From assembly GCA_029844215.1 (NCBI GenBank), contig CM056728.1:56955789-57019788 (forward strand): a stretch of 64,000 nucleotides of DNA, read 5' to 3'. The notes under the pieces were generated by a model. The model had not been told where the DNA came from. It saw only the letters and a program-made list of their open reading frames with translations, and did not search any database. The position numbers and the translations under genes were made by a program. Below, one piece after another: positions 1 through 11,970 of the stretch. This stretch comes from Przewalskia tangutica. Its lineage: Eukaryota; Streptophyta; Magnoliopsida; Solanales; Solanaceae. The first letter of the stretch is position 1, and each line of letters opens with the position of its first letter.

Positions 1-1065
1 ACACATATATTTCAGTATTTTAAATTTTGGGACGTTTAGAGAAAACACCCTCACACTCAGAAAGATGTTCAATGCATGCAATTGTGATACCATAGGCTTG
101 GCCGTCATGTAAGTATCCACTAATGTGAGAACCCTCAGTATAAGATCATGTAGGGCTTGTACCGGGCTTGTAATGTAGGTTTGGGGAAGGGATGGATATC
201 ATTTGGGTAAAAAGTGACTAATCCTTCCTCGAGAGTTGGACTACGTCCGTGCTTGATATTTGTGCGTTTTGATGCTGACTTGCTTTCTTTTTGTCCCAGT
301 TTTCTATATTGACTTTTTTTGAATCTTTCATTTGGAGCCTCTTTTTCGGGGTGATATATTCCTCTTTTTTTTTTTATCGGGGCTTTTTATTTCCTCTTTG
401 TGTGAAGTCGTCTCTGCTTTTGTTTTTTGAGACTTTGACAATTTTTGTCTTTGCAAATTTCAATGCAGAATTTTGTTAGCCACTTGCACATTTCTAAAGC
501 GCTCGAGGAGGTTGGGCCAAGAGAGGGATAGTGCGTACGCACTCAGAAAGGGTATAGGTGTAATATGCGGTTGTAAAAAAAAGGTTTTAGGCTCAAAGGG
601 GTGTACTAAGGATAATGTTATTTGGTAGGCTGAAAAAGGCTCAAACGGGTCAAAGAAAGCCTACGATCATTTCCTACACCTAGTGTTAATCAAGATTTCG
701 CCTCAACAAACATTCAGGCCAAGTTCTAGATCACAATGCAATGCAATTGAACTTATTCAAATAACTCACCACACAACGCATATGAAACAATGAGGTCGGC
801 TTCATTCTTATCTTGGAAACATGCAAGACAATGTCATCTGCGGGTATAAATAAGAGGTACCAAAAGAATCTATGGTTTACCACAAAGTCAACCCATACTG
901 ATTTTTTTTTTTTTTTTATATTTATTTTTATGCACACTTGTAACGTGTTGGTATCAACCAAGTCAAACAATAATACTTAAAAAATGTTTTTTTTTGTATT
1001 TTTGAATAACATTTTTTTTTTGTATTTATGAACAAAATATTTTGTCATTTTTTTGAATAAAGGGT

Positions 1066-1392
1066 ACCGAACCCGAATAGGGCTGCCTACGTATCCCGCC
1101 GAGGGAATCAGGTGCGCGTAGTTCGTCCAAATATGTTATAAAATGTATGCTTGAAAAGAATTTATCAATGAAAGTATAGCAATATAAAGCTGTGCAAAAG
1201 AAATGATTGTCCATTGTGGACGAATGCAAAATAAAATGAATGCCCGAAAAGATGATGAATGGGATGCATGAGTGAGAAATGCGCTCTTTATTATTTTATT
1301 TTTTTGTGGTTTTTATTTTTGTGGTGTCGAACCCAAAATGAGTTGCCTACGTATCACACCGTGTGGTGAGAATCAGACACGCGTAGTTCGGA
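1066..1392. repeat. Two direct copies of a 'TGCCTACGTATC' block
   Basis: Positions 1066-1128 and 1326-1392 share the order GAACCC, (G/T)TTGCCTACGTATC-type core, AATCAG and CGCGTAGTTCG, about 260 bases apart. The copies differ by substitutions and small indels, so the duplication is old. The same block is common in large gypsy elements of Solanaceae; I infer it belongs to the surrounding remnant. Confidence 0.55.
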
Positions 1393-2739
1393 ATAATTAT
1401 GGTAAAATGCATGACATGAAAGAACTATGCAATCAACGCTAAACATATTAATTGAATTTGCAAATATAAATAAAAATACAAAGTAAAGAAGAATTGAGAG
1501 CGATGTCTCGTTGAATCTGGTATAAACTGACTTCTATTAGTCAACATAATTCCCGCTCATTCTTGTGATAATTTTTTTTCTTTTCCGGCCGCCCTTGACT
1601 ATTTGCGAGGACGGTCTTCCTGCAAAAGATATGACAAATGGGTGAGAGTAGGCAAGTCATAAAAATAATAAAATGTAAGGGCGTGACAATATAGTCAAAG
1701 ACTCCCCTGATTGGTTCGATTGGACTGGTGGTTGATGCTTCACAAAGTCCAAGTCGTGCTATTCAAGAGTGATTTACGCAGTAGAAGCCCTGATTGCAAT
1801 GTGACAGCAAAAAGTGCAAAAAAAATGCAAATGCTCGAGCCCGGAATCACAAAAGGGTAATTATTGCATTAAATAATATGTACAGAGTTGCTAGCGACAA
1901 ACAATAGTAAACAAAAAGCATGCAAATCAAGTGTGCGCCCTAATATGCATGAGACCTCTCTTATGCCAGAGGTGAGCCTAAACGCCAAATATGCGGGATT
2001 ATGATAAATAAGTCCAAGCCGTTAAACTGCAATGTTTTGTTGGAAATGACGACCAAATGACGGTGCACTTTTTCCAATTTCGGCGTATCATGACCAGACT
2101 TGGATCCGTCTATCATTATCACGCTACACATATATGCTTATTGGTCAATTGGGTCATGAGACTTTATTGACGATTTGGTAGGTCCCTAGTTGTGGAGACG
2201 ATGCCAAGGATCGACCCACCTAATTTAAATGCATGCATGCCTTAAATAAAAGGGTGGTATAGCTCTATCTTAAGTTTCTAAGATTTGGCTTACTAGACAC
2301 AATGGTTCCCGAGCGGACTACTCGAGTGAGAAGGTTATGCGGCCACCGGATGGTCCGGCTGCTCCGCGCCTTTGCCAACTCTCCTAAAATTGGGTAGTTG
2401 AAAGAAATTTTGCGGGTGCGTACAACACACCTCGCGTGTAGTGTGTGATAGTGTTAATTTTCCAGAATGGAGGAAATATGAGCGGAATGACAATTTAAGG
2501 AAAGCAGTAAAAGAATGTAGCAATTAAAGTAGTTAATTACAAAATAAAATAAAACAATATAAAACATTTACAACAAATATAAAAGTAAAATAAAGCGCAA
2601 TATTTAATTAACCTGGGTTTGCTATGATCAAGAACCTGATATCCCGGTAGTCGCCATGTCGTCGCTACCGCTTTTTGACCTCGAGTGCGAGCGGTATCCG
2701 CAACGTTGCTCTTTGGCGCGGTTCCCTGGATGGAGCAAT

Positions 2740-2950
2740 AGTGCTGTTTTTAAGGAGTCGCCACCTAATTATTTAAGTGAATTAGGACACTTGATTTATT
2801 GCAATAAAAATACTGCAATTGACCTCCATTTTATGGTCTGCGAAATTAATGAGATTCTGGATCAGGGTTCTTTATTATCCTAAAGGGAAGGGGTTAGGCA
2901 TCCTTCAAGATCCGCTAACTTGCGGTTATTCGTTCAAACCTAGGTTAATT
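2740..2950 (+). other. Ogre-like leader/LTR landmark block
   Basis: Contains 'GGAGTCGCCACCTAATTA', then 'AAGGGAAGGGGTTAGGCATC' and a following 'TTCGTTCAAACCTAGG'. This succession is a recurrent noncoding landmark in Tat/Ogre-type elements as I remember them. No reading frame is kept. It supports, but does not prove, the identity of the left 5 kb. Confidence 0.3.
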
Positions 2951-4084
2951 ATTTATTGCCTTTTTTATTCTACCTATTCTAAGCATTTTTTCATAATTTA
3001 TAATTAAAATAAAATGCAATACAAAAATAATAAAACTAAAATTAAATGCGACATGAAATAAAACTCCGGGACATCTTTTAGCCCTTTTTAGGCCTTCTGC
3101 ACAAGATGATCTCCGGGTACCTGCATAAACACTTAGTAAAAGTGTTAATAGTAGAATAAATAATTTTAAAACAATGACAAGAATTAATAAGTAAAGCAAA
3201 ATAAATAAATAAATCCGTCTTTTGCACAGAGGAGGCCTTGAAAATCAGACGGAGACTCCTTCATTGGCCAATATTGTTAAAAGCAATAAAATAAATAAAA
3301 CCTTCATATCCGCGCCAAAACAGTAATAGTTTTAAACACGGAGGGCTCAGATATAAAAAAATAAAGTGGGACAGCCTAAACAAGTGCGAGAATTACCGCC
3401 AATGCATGTTGGTTATCGATGTAAGTGGAAGAAATCATCCTTGCCCGTAAAGCTTCATTTATTTTATTTTTCGTCTTTGCAAATCATGGAGGCCTCAAAA
3501 TCGACGGATAACTTTTTCATCGCCAAACAAGTGTAGCATCTTGTTCAAAATCGAGAAATACCAAAAGTGTAGTATCTTGTTCAAAATCGTGAAAATAACG
3601 AAATAAACCAGCTGTCGCAAATTTTAGAAATCGAACCAGAACTGGCCCGATCCGGATTTTTGATCCGACCCAGAAACTGAAAGACCCGACCCGAACCCAA
3701 TCAAAAGAAATACCAAACAAAGGCGAAAAGATGATATTCTCACCCAAGTATCCAAATAAACAACAATCGAAATTTAAAATCCGACTGGTCGACAGGCAGT
3801 TTCAACCCGAGAGCAAAACAGTAGCAAAATCAGTCCGTCAACAACAAGAAACAGCAACAATAATAGCCAACAAAAAATCGAAATCAGTCCAACAAAACAG
3901 TAAAGTAGTAACCAACATTCGCCGGAGTTTTTAAACTCCTACTAAGCCTCAAAATAAGAAAATCACCATCGAACCAAAACCAACATAGATATCAAAATAA
4001 CATCGAATATAACATCGAAACCAAGTCGCCGGAGTCTTAAAAACTCTGCCAAAATACAAAATGCAATAAAATCAGTCTATACCA

Positions 4085-4500
4085 AAACCAAGTGAAGAAA
4101 TGTGGCGGCATCACTTCCACGCCGACAGCGGAGCGACAGCGCTGGTGGTTCGCGATGGTAAAGCGATGATGGGAGTGGTGGCGTTGGGGCAGTGGGGTGT
4201 GGGGTAATGGTTATACTGGTGGGTACGGCTAACAATGGTGAGGTTTACCGGATACTGGAGGTTCATCGGTCGGCGGTGGTTCGGGAGAGGCGGCAGCGGG
4301 AAGGCGAGAAGAGGAGAGGAGTGAGGAAGGGTGAGGCTGGCGAGGAGAGGGTGACGGGAGTTAGGGTTGAGAGGGTGAGGCGGCGGCGACGGGAGAGTGA
4401 GCTAGGGTCAGGGAGTGAGTGAGGGCTGAGGCGGCGGCGACGGGGGTTTGAAAGGGAGAGGGTGTGAGAGAGTGGGGGGGAGGGCTCTTGCCTTATGCGG
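4085..4500 (+). repeat. G-rich purine block with an imperfect internal repeat
   Basis: A strongly purine-biased, G-rich stretch with dispersed GAGGG/GGCGGCGAC motifs; 'GAGGCGGCGGCGACGGG' occurs twice about 50 bases apart (near 4378 and 4428). An open frame of 76 codons at 4192-4422 is only arginine/glutamate-rich low complexity and I do not consider it a gene. The flanks are AT-rich and noncoding. Confidence 0.5.
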
Positions 4501-4739
4501 CTGCTGGGCTGATATATGTGGGCTGTACTGATTTTTTGTGTTGGGGGGAAAGTGGGGGTATAATGTTTTATTTATAGGGTAGTTTTTAGGGTTTGGTATT
4601 TGGGGGGGAAATGAAAAGTGGGGGTTTGAAATTTAAGAATGGGGGAAAATAAAAAGGGGTTTTGATTTTAGGGGGGAAAATAAAAGTGTGGTATTGTTTG
4701 GATGAAATTAAAATGGTGTTGGATTGGACTGATTCAAAT

Positions 4740-5143
4740 TGTGTCCTGGACTGGTTTGACAAAATGCAAGACGGGCTAATTATTTAAAGTAAAATTATTT
4801 AAAAAGATGCAAAATTATAAAAATGCAAATCTGATTTAATAATACTAAAATGCAATATCTAAGACATGTTTAATGCCTGATTAAAAGTAAAAACGGGATG
4901 CCAATTAATTATTTAAAGAGATGCAAATATTATTAAAATAAAACGACGGTGTAACAATAATAAAAACATAATATTAACAACGACATAATGCTTAATTTAA
5001 AAATAAAAGATGCAATGCCATTTTTGTGAAGAAATAAACATAGAATATTATGTAAAAATATGCAAAATAACGATTAAAATGCGGTGTGCTAAAATACTTA
5101 AAATTGCACGAAAATATACAAAAAACGGGTCAAAATTGACTGT
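4740..5143. repeat. A-rich tract with dispersed ATGCAAA/AAATGC words
   Basis: The sequence is dominated by AAAATGC, ATTATTTAAA and ATGCAA words with no open frame. Ogre-like LTRs have such A-rich ends. Nothing else is visible in this stretch. Confidence 0.4.
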
Positions 5144-6390
5144 CAGCATTTAGCATTGGTTTCCCTTCTTCTCACTCTGAGATCGTGCGATAGAGCTGTG
5201 TTGTTAGGGTAGTCTCTCACTAACGTATTATTGTGATTGCAGCTTTGAGAAAGGCAATAGTGGCCCAGAAATGATTATATGGACTACGTATCCAGGTTGG
5301 TAAAAATTGTTGTATAGTTGGTATAATGATGTACATCTATACGAATATTATTATTAGATTCATATGTGTGTTGCCTAGAATGATTATGAGTTACCATGAA
5401 TTGGTTAAGCCTTAATAATTACTTAGAAGGTGTGAAACAGTTTATTGAATCCACACCTAGGCTTTATATATGTACTGATTTGGAATAGTAAGGAGGTAAT
5501 GAACTGATTAAGATTGTGATAGACTCTTGAAAGATCAGGTTCAATTGACTTAAGGACATACCATGTTGTTAGATTAAGCCGTGTTAAACGCTTAAGTGAT
5601 ATGTGTAAATAATATTGGTATGGAGTAAATAGAGTTGTTGTGATTAAGACAACATGATTTTGAGATTTTGAGAAGCTACCTTACCCGTATGTGGGGACTG
5701 ATAATGTAAGCTTGGGACATAGAATAATTGTGAATCTTAGAATATTGATAACCGCTGAGTCCTTAGATGTAAAAGGCCTTCCCGGGTAGTAAGATTTATT
5801 TCAGACCAAGAATGAGAGTTAAGTGCGACGATGGGTCGGATTGTGGGTCAATTTCAGGTCAACCATAACATGGAATGGAGTGGGGTCAGTTGGAGGTGGT
5901 CCCGCTATATGATAGGGTCACGAGGGTGCAAGGCCCAAGTCTAGTTAATCGTTGTACGAGTTCGTGGACGTGTTCCACCAGAACCGGGTTGTGAGAGCCG
6001 AAAATGAGCTTAAATTGTTGGATGTAGTAACTCCAAGGATTGGAAAGCAGAAGCAATATGCGAGATTATGTACGTATACTAGAATAAGGTTGGAAGTACG
6101 AGAAGAGTATGACAAGTAAGAAAAGGAGCGAACAAGTGTTAAAAGAATTGAAGTGTTTATAGTTATGACTAATGAAAATACGAAAGGAGAATACTTTTAG
6201 GCCATGAATGGGAGTTAATAGTGGTGATACACACTTTAGATTTGATTCCTCGTTTGGCTTGTGATTGATGTATATGCCTGTGCGATATATTGTGGCCATG
6301 TGTGGCATATTCGATTGTGTAGGATATAGTTAAAGGGGACTATACCTATATCTGTTTAGATTGAACCTAGTATGAACATTCGGGACAAAT
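5144..6390 (+). mobile_element. 3' internal noncoding region of a plus-strand gypsy element
   Basis: No conserved protein is seen. Positions about 5830-5990 (GTCAGTTGGAGGTGGTCCC, then TAGGGTCACGAGGG, GGCCCAAGT, GACGTGTTC) match in order, on the opposite strand, the noncoding segment between gag and the PPT of minus-strand elements E (about 18530-18720), A (24850-25030) and C (41510-41690). Just before the PPT is GAACATTCGGGACAAATGTT, the counterpart of the dyad next to the PPT in the minus-strand elements. This is therefore the 3' internal part of a related element in plus orientation; the gag/pol part to its left is missing, replaced by the Ogre-like remnant. Confidence 0.65.
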
Positions 6391-6408
6391 GTTTCTAAGG
6401 GGGATGGA
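6391..6408 (+). other. Polypurine tract of a plus-strand element
   Basis: GTTTCTAAGGGGGATGGA abuts the TGTTACACCCC start of the LTR at 6409. A purine run directly upstream of a 3' LTR is the plus-strand primer site for reverse transcription. It corresponds to the TTTCTAAGGAGGGGAGAA tract of the minus-strand elements. Confidence 0.8.
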
Positions 6409-6732
6409 TGTTACACCCCATATTTTCAAGGCAATGAGATGAGAACGTGCGTAACAAATTGGAATTTGAATTTTGGAAAGAAAGAAGAATTACTTTTTCT
6501 TAAGGAAAAATCTCGGGAATTTGTGAAGGAATAAGTTTAATAATTGTAACTTGATTCTCAAATTTGGTATTTGGGACTTATAGATTATATTGGAATTTTA
6601 GATTTTTAGTTCCGGATTTGGTCATGTGGGGCCCACGGGAAAATTTTACGATTTTGTGGGGCCCACAATATTTTGAGATATTTTGGTCAATTATAGATTT
6701 TTGGGAGAGGAAATAATTTTGGACGAATCGGA

Positions 6733-6750
6733 GGGCGACACGTGTCACTC
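6733..6750 (+). promoter_or_regulatory. U3 palindrome with G-box core
   Basis: GACACGTGTC (6737-6746) is a perfect palindrome containing CACGTG, 330 bases into the LTR and about 130 bases upstream of a TATA-like site. The same palindrome, sometimes decayed to GACAAGTGTC, occurs at the equivalent place in most LTRs of this window. G-boxes bind plant bZIP/bHLH factors; a role here is inferred. Confidence 0.5.
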
Positions 6751-6875
6751 CTCCACTTGGTCTTGCAAGACTTGAACTTTAGATATTTGTGGAGACAAGT
6801 GGACAAGTGGGTCCCACTCCACTTGTCTTGCTACACTTAGGCCATACACTTGTCAAGAATCCAACCATTGGGATG

Positions 6876-6884
6876 TATTATATA
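6876..6884 (+). promoter_or_regulatory. Probable LTR TATA box
   Basis: TATTATATA follows 'CCAACCATTGG' at the position where the minus-strand LTRs have TATAAATA. Transcription would run to the right. Position and context support it; the sequence itself is a weak TATA match. Confidence 0.45.
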
Positions 6885-8154
6885 CATGAGAGGCATTGCC
6901 TTCTAACACTTAGCCAAATTTCACCACAAAATATATCTCTTTCTCTAGTGAGCTCTCGGCCAAGGGGTCCAAATGGAGACCAAAAATTCTTCAATATTTG
7001 ATGATAAATTCTCAAACTCAAGACTAAGCTCCCTAATGAAGTGCTAAGCAAAGATAACCCCTTAAACCCCAAGAACAATATGTTGGCCGAATATAGGAGG
7101 GTGAAACCCTAAGGTTCCGTTGACTTTTTGGAAGTGAAATACAAAGTGAAGTTGTGTATAAGCTCATAGGGGTCACATATATGTGATTGGAACTTGAAGA
7201 AGTGAAGCAAAACGAAAACTGCGGACCATGTACCCCCAGACTATTTTGGGGGTTTTTGGGCTAAAAAATGAGGTAATGATTATTCTTCCTTTGCAGTAAT
7301 TAGATATTACTCATTGTTATACTTAGTAGATGAACTTGTATTAAGGAAGATATGGAAAATAAGGTATCATGCCCTACTTTGGAGGTAGGGCCGAGAACAA
7401 CCTTTTTTGGGACATGGGATTCGTTGATTTTTATTGTCGTCATTTACACGTGTTTCATGTTAAATAATGAAGGAAATATTGTTTTTGATAGTTAATATAA
7501 CTTATATAACATGTTGGAATGAGAATTGGATTAAAATGAATTAAGGAAAAGGACTTTGGATCGTTGTAGTTGTTGTTGGCCGAAAACTGCCTAAAACTGA
7601 CGTCGTTGTGTCATTTTTATGGACTATTTTGGGGTGTTGTAATGCTGGAAAATCAGCCCCTAACATTCATGTATAATGTGGTAAAATGACTAGTGAAAGT
7701 CCTAAGGAATAAGGGTGTTAAAGGCTTCACATTGTACCCTTAAATGTTGGTTTATTGTGGATTGTTTAGTGGACTATTTTGTATAGATTGTGGGGCAGAA
7801 TTTACACGTCAAGTTAGGCGTGTAATCCACTTTGGTTAACTGTTGGTTGTGCCTTAAATGTGGCTTGTTGGTTGTTGAATACGGGCCTTGTAAAAGGTGG
7901 AAAAGTACGTAGAAACAAAGGAAGTACTGCCCAAATTTCCGTAGAATTAGAGGGCCATTAATCGGTATAAGTCTTATAATAGTAGCTTGAAGTTGATAGA
8001 AGTGTTATTGCCATTTTAGGTTGAAGTACTACGTGTAGCATAGTCTACTTGGCTTGTGGAATAGCCGATAAGGTTGAAGTACATTGGAGCGTATTGCTAC
8101 TTGTCGTATGGGTTAGTCGTCACGAGGTATGTGAATTTCTTCCTTCTATCGACA

Positions 8155-8345
8155 TGACTTATCCTTGAAGTATACTTGACTGTTTCTTAAAGTATACTTG
8201 CCTTGTTATTGGAGTATACATGATTATCCTTGAAGTATACTTGCCTTGTTATTGAAGAATACTTGACTTGTTTCTTAAAGTATACTTGCCTTGTTATTTG
8301 GAGTATACATGACTTATTCTTGAAGTATACTTGCCTTGTCATTAG
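8155..8345 (+). repeat. Tandem repeat of AGTATACTTG units
   Basis: About seven or eight imperfect units of 20-27 bases built around 'AAGTATACTTGCCTTGTTATT', with alternating variants ('GAGTATACATGA'), giving a weak higher-order order. It lies inside plus-strand LTR P. The core AGTATACT is self-complementary. Confidence 0.75.
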
Positions 8346-8689
8346 GAAGTATTCCTGTTATTGATTTTATGCTAAAGGCATGTCTAGGTTATTCCTAAGT
8401 TCTTACCAAGTCTTATGGGGGATGTTGGTAAGAGTTGTTAGGAAGGATTGGAGTCAAGTTAGTCTTGCTAAGTTACTACACAAATGAGAATAGGTATCGA
8501 ATAAGACATTGCAGCGTTTATGAAAATGTATCGACACTCAATTATACTGAAATGAGTAGAATTCTCCATCTACATAGAAACTAAGATAAGACAAAATTGT
8601 ATTACATTTTCTAGATCATGGTTGATTTAACAAGATCGTTATAAACGAGTATAACCTATTCACGGTTCAAATGATTATTAATTTTGAAA

Positions 8690-9040
8690 GTATAGGAGAC
8701 TTGATTTTCCAAAGTACTTGAGACTTGAATTTCGAAAATGTGTAGTAACTTGATTTGAAAAGTATATGTTACTTGATTTAAAGAGAATAAGTAACTTGAT
8801 TTGAAAAGTATGTGTTACTTAATTTAAAGAGTACAAGTAACTTGATTTAAATGTATAGGTTACTTGATTTTGAAAGGGGAAGTAACTTGATTTAAAGGTA
8901 TAAGTTACTTGATTGATTTAAAGAGAATAAATGATTTGATTGGAAAGAGTAAGTTACTTGATTTAAAGGCATAAGTTACTTCGTTTTAAAAGTATAAGTT
9001 ATTTGAGTTTAAAAAAGTAAGTAACTTGGTTTTAATAGTG
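8690..9040 (+). repeat. Irregular tandem repeat of AGTAACTTGATTT units
   Basis: Roughly a dozen degenerate units of 16-30 bases containing (A/T)AGT(A/T)ACTTGATTT followed by AAAG. It sits in LTR P. Corresponding CAAGT/AAATCAAGT words occur, less regularly, in the minus-strand LTRs, so this is an amplified form of an ordinary LTR sequence. Confidence 0.7.
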
Positions 9041-9439
9041 AAAGTATTTTTGGGTCCAACGCCCTAATATTACATTATATGTACGGTGAATGTACATAGT
9101 ACTTTTGGGTTTAACTCCCTTATATTACATGACATGATAATGCCTTGATTTTATAGAAAGGAAAGATGAGATAGTGCCTTAGTTTTCTAAAATGAAAGTT
9201 GTTGTAGTGGCTTTATGGGAAGTCAAGAGATGTTTTAAAATGTCATATGGAAATCATGTGAGAATGTCCATGATTATGACTTATATATTATATGGAAATC
9301 ATGTGAAAATGTCCATGATTAAGTCCTTAATATAGTACATGGAATGAAAGTGCCTTGAGTTTATAAAACGATAGTTCATTCTATTTGTTTAAATGAGATT
9401 CAAAGATGATTTACTTGCATATGGTTGCTCATGATAACT

Positions 9440-9800
9440 ATTCGTGCAAGGGTTGTATTTCCACATCTCCGCGTCCCTCGTTAAAGGGCCGGCAACTTTG
9501 TGTTGTTCTTTACGGGTTCAATTTCCCGGGTTACTATATATTTCATGGATTTTCTCTCCATGCTGCGGGTTCAACTCCCATGACATCAGTCCGTGGGTTA
9601 GATCTCCACGATGCGAGTATTTCGTATATATGCTCATGCGAGTCTACATGGCTCATGCGAGTGAAATAGTCTCATGCGGGTTAAATAGTCCTATGCGGAT
9701 TCAACTCCCATGACATCAGTCTGTGGATTTGCTCTCCACGCTACGAGTATTGAATATATATGCTCATGCGTGTCTAAGGACTTATGCGGGTGAAATAGTC
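9440..9800 (+). repeat. Long-unit tandem repeat in LTR P
   Basis: At least two copies of a unit of about 140-160 bases containing 'TCAACTCCCATGACATCAGT', 'CTCTCCA(T/C)GCT' and 'TATATATGCTCATGCG', with shorter subrepeats 'CTCATGCG(A/G)GT'. It lies in the part of the LTR that holds minisatellites in the other subfamilies. Open frames at 9406-9713 arise from the repeat and are not considered genes. Confidence 0.65.
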
Positions 9801-10540
9801 CCATGAATAGGATTGCATAATTGTGGGCAAGTGTCCCTTATATTGACATGTCTTTCATATTTTGAAATGGTATTGATTTCATTAATGAAAGGGTTCAATG
9901 GTTTCATGATTTGAAATGAGGTGGTTAATCTCATTTTGTAAAGGCAGGGCATAAAAGATAAAGTTGACTCTCACTACTTTCATATTGATAAGCACTGTTG
10001 TACTGTTATTTTGGTTATCATCTTGCCTCTTGCTTTATATTTGGATTGTATGATCTCCTTTACAGTACTTACAGTTTCACATGACTTTATCGCGTCCTTC
10101 ACTAAAAGCCGGGCAGTATATTGTACAGTGTTACAGTGATACAGTAGTACAGTGATACAAGGTACATTTGGCTCTGATTTTATATGGCACGGTAGGATCT
10201 GGTATTTGATTTCATACTTGCCCCTGTCATTCTTTTGTACAGTTATGATCTTATTTAATGTACTTCATGTTTACATACTTGGTACCTTGCTTTACTGACC
10301 CCCTTCGGGGGGCTGCGTTCATTTCCGCAGGTCTAGGCACTCAGTTGTGGGTCCGCGAGCTTAGGATCCTTGTTCAGCATTTTGGGATAGCTCCAATGTT
10401 TCGGAGCTTGTCATTATGGCTAGGTATATATGCGGGGCCTTGTCCAGTCATAGTTGTTATCAAACTCTTAGAGGTCTGTATTCATATGTGGGCTGGACTG
10501 ACTAGAGTTGTATTTACATTCATTTGTCAGATGTAGACCC

Positions 10541-10545
10541 ATTCG
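10541..10545. other. Left target-site duplication of X (ATTCG)
   Basis: ATTCG directly precedes the TGTCACGACC end of X; the same five bases follow its other end at 14735-14739. A five-base duplication is the signature of LTR-retrotransposon integration. Confidence 0.9.
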
Positions 10546-11176
10546 TGTCACGACCGATCCGTGGATCGTGCCTTACCCGCACCCAAGTAGATATACATCG
10601 AGTAACGTGGAATATAAAAACAAGACATGAAACAATAAAGAGTAAGAACAGTCTAACCAAGAAAATGTCGCCTTTCGGCATGTATATATAAACCAAAACT
10701 TGAACAGTTACATCCTTTATGAACCCCGCCACAACAAGATTCATGCACTCTAAGAATGTAACCACAACTATGACGACAGGCCCGCCATACCCCGAATGTA
10801 CAAGTACCTACAATGACAGGACTATACCAAAGACAAAACCTCCGAGAAATGGAGCTTTCAAGAAGCAAATGATCCTAAGAGTGCGGATCGCCAGTTACGA
10901 CTCAACTCGCGGCATGAACGCAGCCCGGGCGAGGTCGACAACAGTACCAAGTATGTGAAATGAAAATATCAGAATGAAATCATAATAGTCTATATAAAGC
11001 AGAGACATATATGATAACCAATTTACGATATACACATGTATGATCATGTCAAGTCAGAGACTCACGCCCTCAAGTCATCACTCACATATAACCATGGGTC
11101 TCATGCCCACAATATCAATCATGCCCGTGGAATTCCTTCCTCACTGCCGGCAGTACATGATGTAAAACAACACCCA

Positions 11177-11970
11177 TAATGGAAGCATACCCGTGGGCCA
11201 CCCAACGTGTCAGTATGTCCAAAGCAAATAACAAGATAACACTCCTAGTGGAAGCATACCCTGGTCCACCCATCGTGTCAGTATGTCCAAACGGAAATAA
11301 CAAGATAACACTCCTAGTGGAAGCATACCCGTGGGCCACCCATCGTGTCAGTATGTCCAAAGCAAATAACAAGATAACACTCATAGTGGAAGCATACGTG
11401 GCCACCCATCGTGTCGATGTCCAAAAGGAAATAACAAGATAACACTCCTAGTGGAAGATACCCGGCCACCCATCGTGTCGGTATGTCCAAAGCAAATAAC
11501 AAGATAACACTCCTAGTGGAAGATACCGTGGGCCACCCATCGTGTCAGTATGTCCAAAAGGAAATAACAAGATAACACTCATAGTGGAAGCATACCCGTG
11601 GGCCACCCATCGTGTCAGTATGTCCAAAGCAAATAACAAGATAACACTCCTAGTGGAAGCATACCCGTGGGCCACCCATCGTGTCAGTATGTCCAAAAGG
11701 AAATAACAAGATAACACTCATAGTGGAAGCATACCGTGGCCACCCATCGTGTCGGTATGTCCAAAAGGAAATAACAAGATAACACTCATGGTGGAAGATA
11801 CCCGGGCCACCCATCGTGTCAGTATGTCCAAAGCAAATAACAAGATAACACTCATAGTGGAAGCATACCCGTGGGCCACCCATCGTGTCAGTATGTCCAA
11901 AAGGAAATAACAAGATAACACTCATAGTGGAAGCATACCCGTGGGCCACCCATCGTGTCAGTATGTCCAT
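11177..11970 (-). repeat. Minisatellite, about 12 units of 64-70 bases, in solo LTR X
   Basis: The unit holds 'GTGGAAGCATACCCGTGGGC', 'CACCCATCGTGTCAGTATG' and 'AAATAACAAGATAACACTC'. Spacing between successive CGTGTC motifs is 64-70 bases. Several units are close to a multiple of three in length, which leaves long open frames on both strands (up to 107 codons near 11650-11973); these are repeat artefacts. A homologous but distinct array ('GTGGGCTACCCAGCGTGTCGG') occurs in both LTRs of element D. Confidence 0.9.

Larger units (their letters stand above)
1..5143. mobile_element. Decayed Tat/Ogre-like LTR retrotransposon remnant
   Basis: No coding sequence of convincing length is present; open frames here are under 100 codons and low in complexity. 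The stretch carries several landmarks I associate with Ogre/Tat LTRs and leaders of Solanaceae: two copies of a 'TGCCTACGTATC...CGTAGTTCG' block, a 'GGAGTCGCCACCTAATTA' block followed by 'AAGGGAAGGGGTTAGGCATC', a G-rich purine block, and an A-rich tail ending 'GGGTCAAAATTGACTGTCA' near 5143. That last sequence, read on the minus strand, resembles the start of Ogre LTRs, so minus orientation is possible. The lineage call is from memory of family hallmarks, not from alignment. The right boundary is set by the start of sequence related to the neighbouring gypsy internal region. Confidence 0.35.

Noticed and set aside
4192..4422. 76-codon frame in the G-rich block
   Set aside because: Low-complexity Arg/Glu/Gly sequence produced by purine bias; no homologous feature recognised.
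11177..11970. Possible CRISPR-like array
   Set aside because: Units are head-to-tail copies without unique spacers, and the surroundings are plant retrotransposon LTR. The same holds for the arrays at 15612, 30266, 54656 and 59275.
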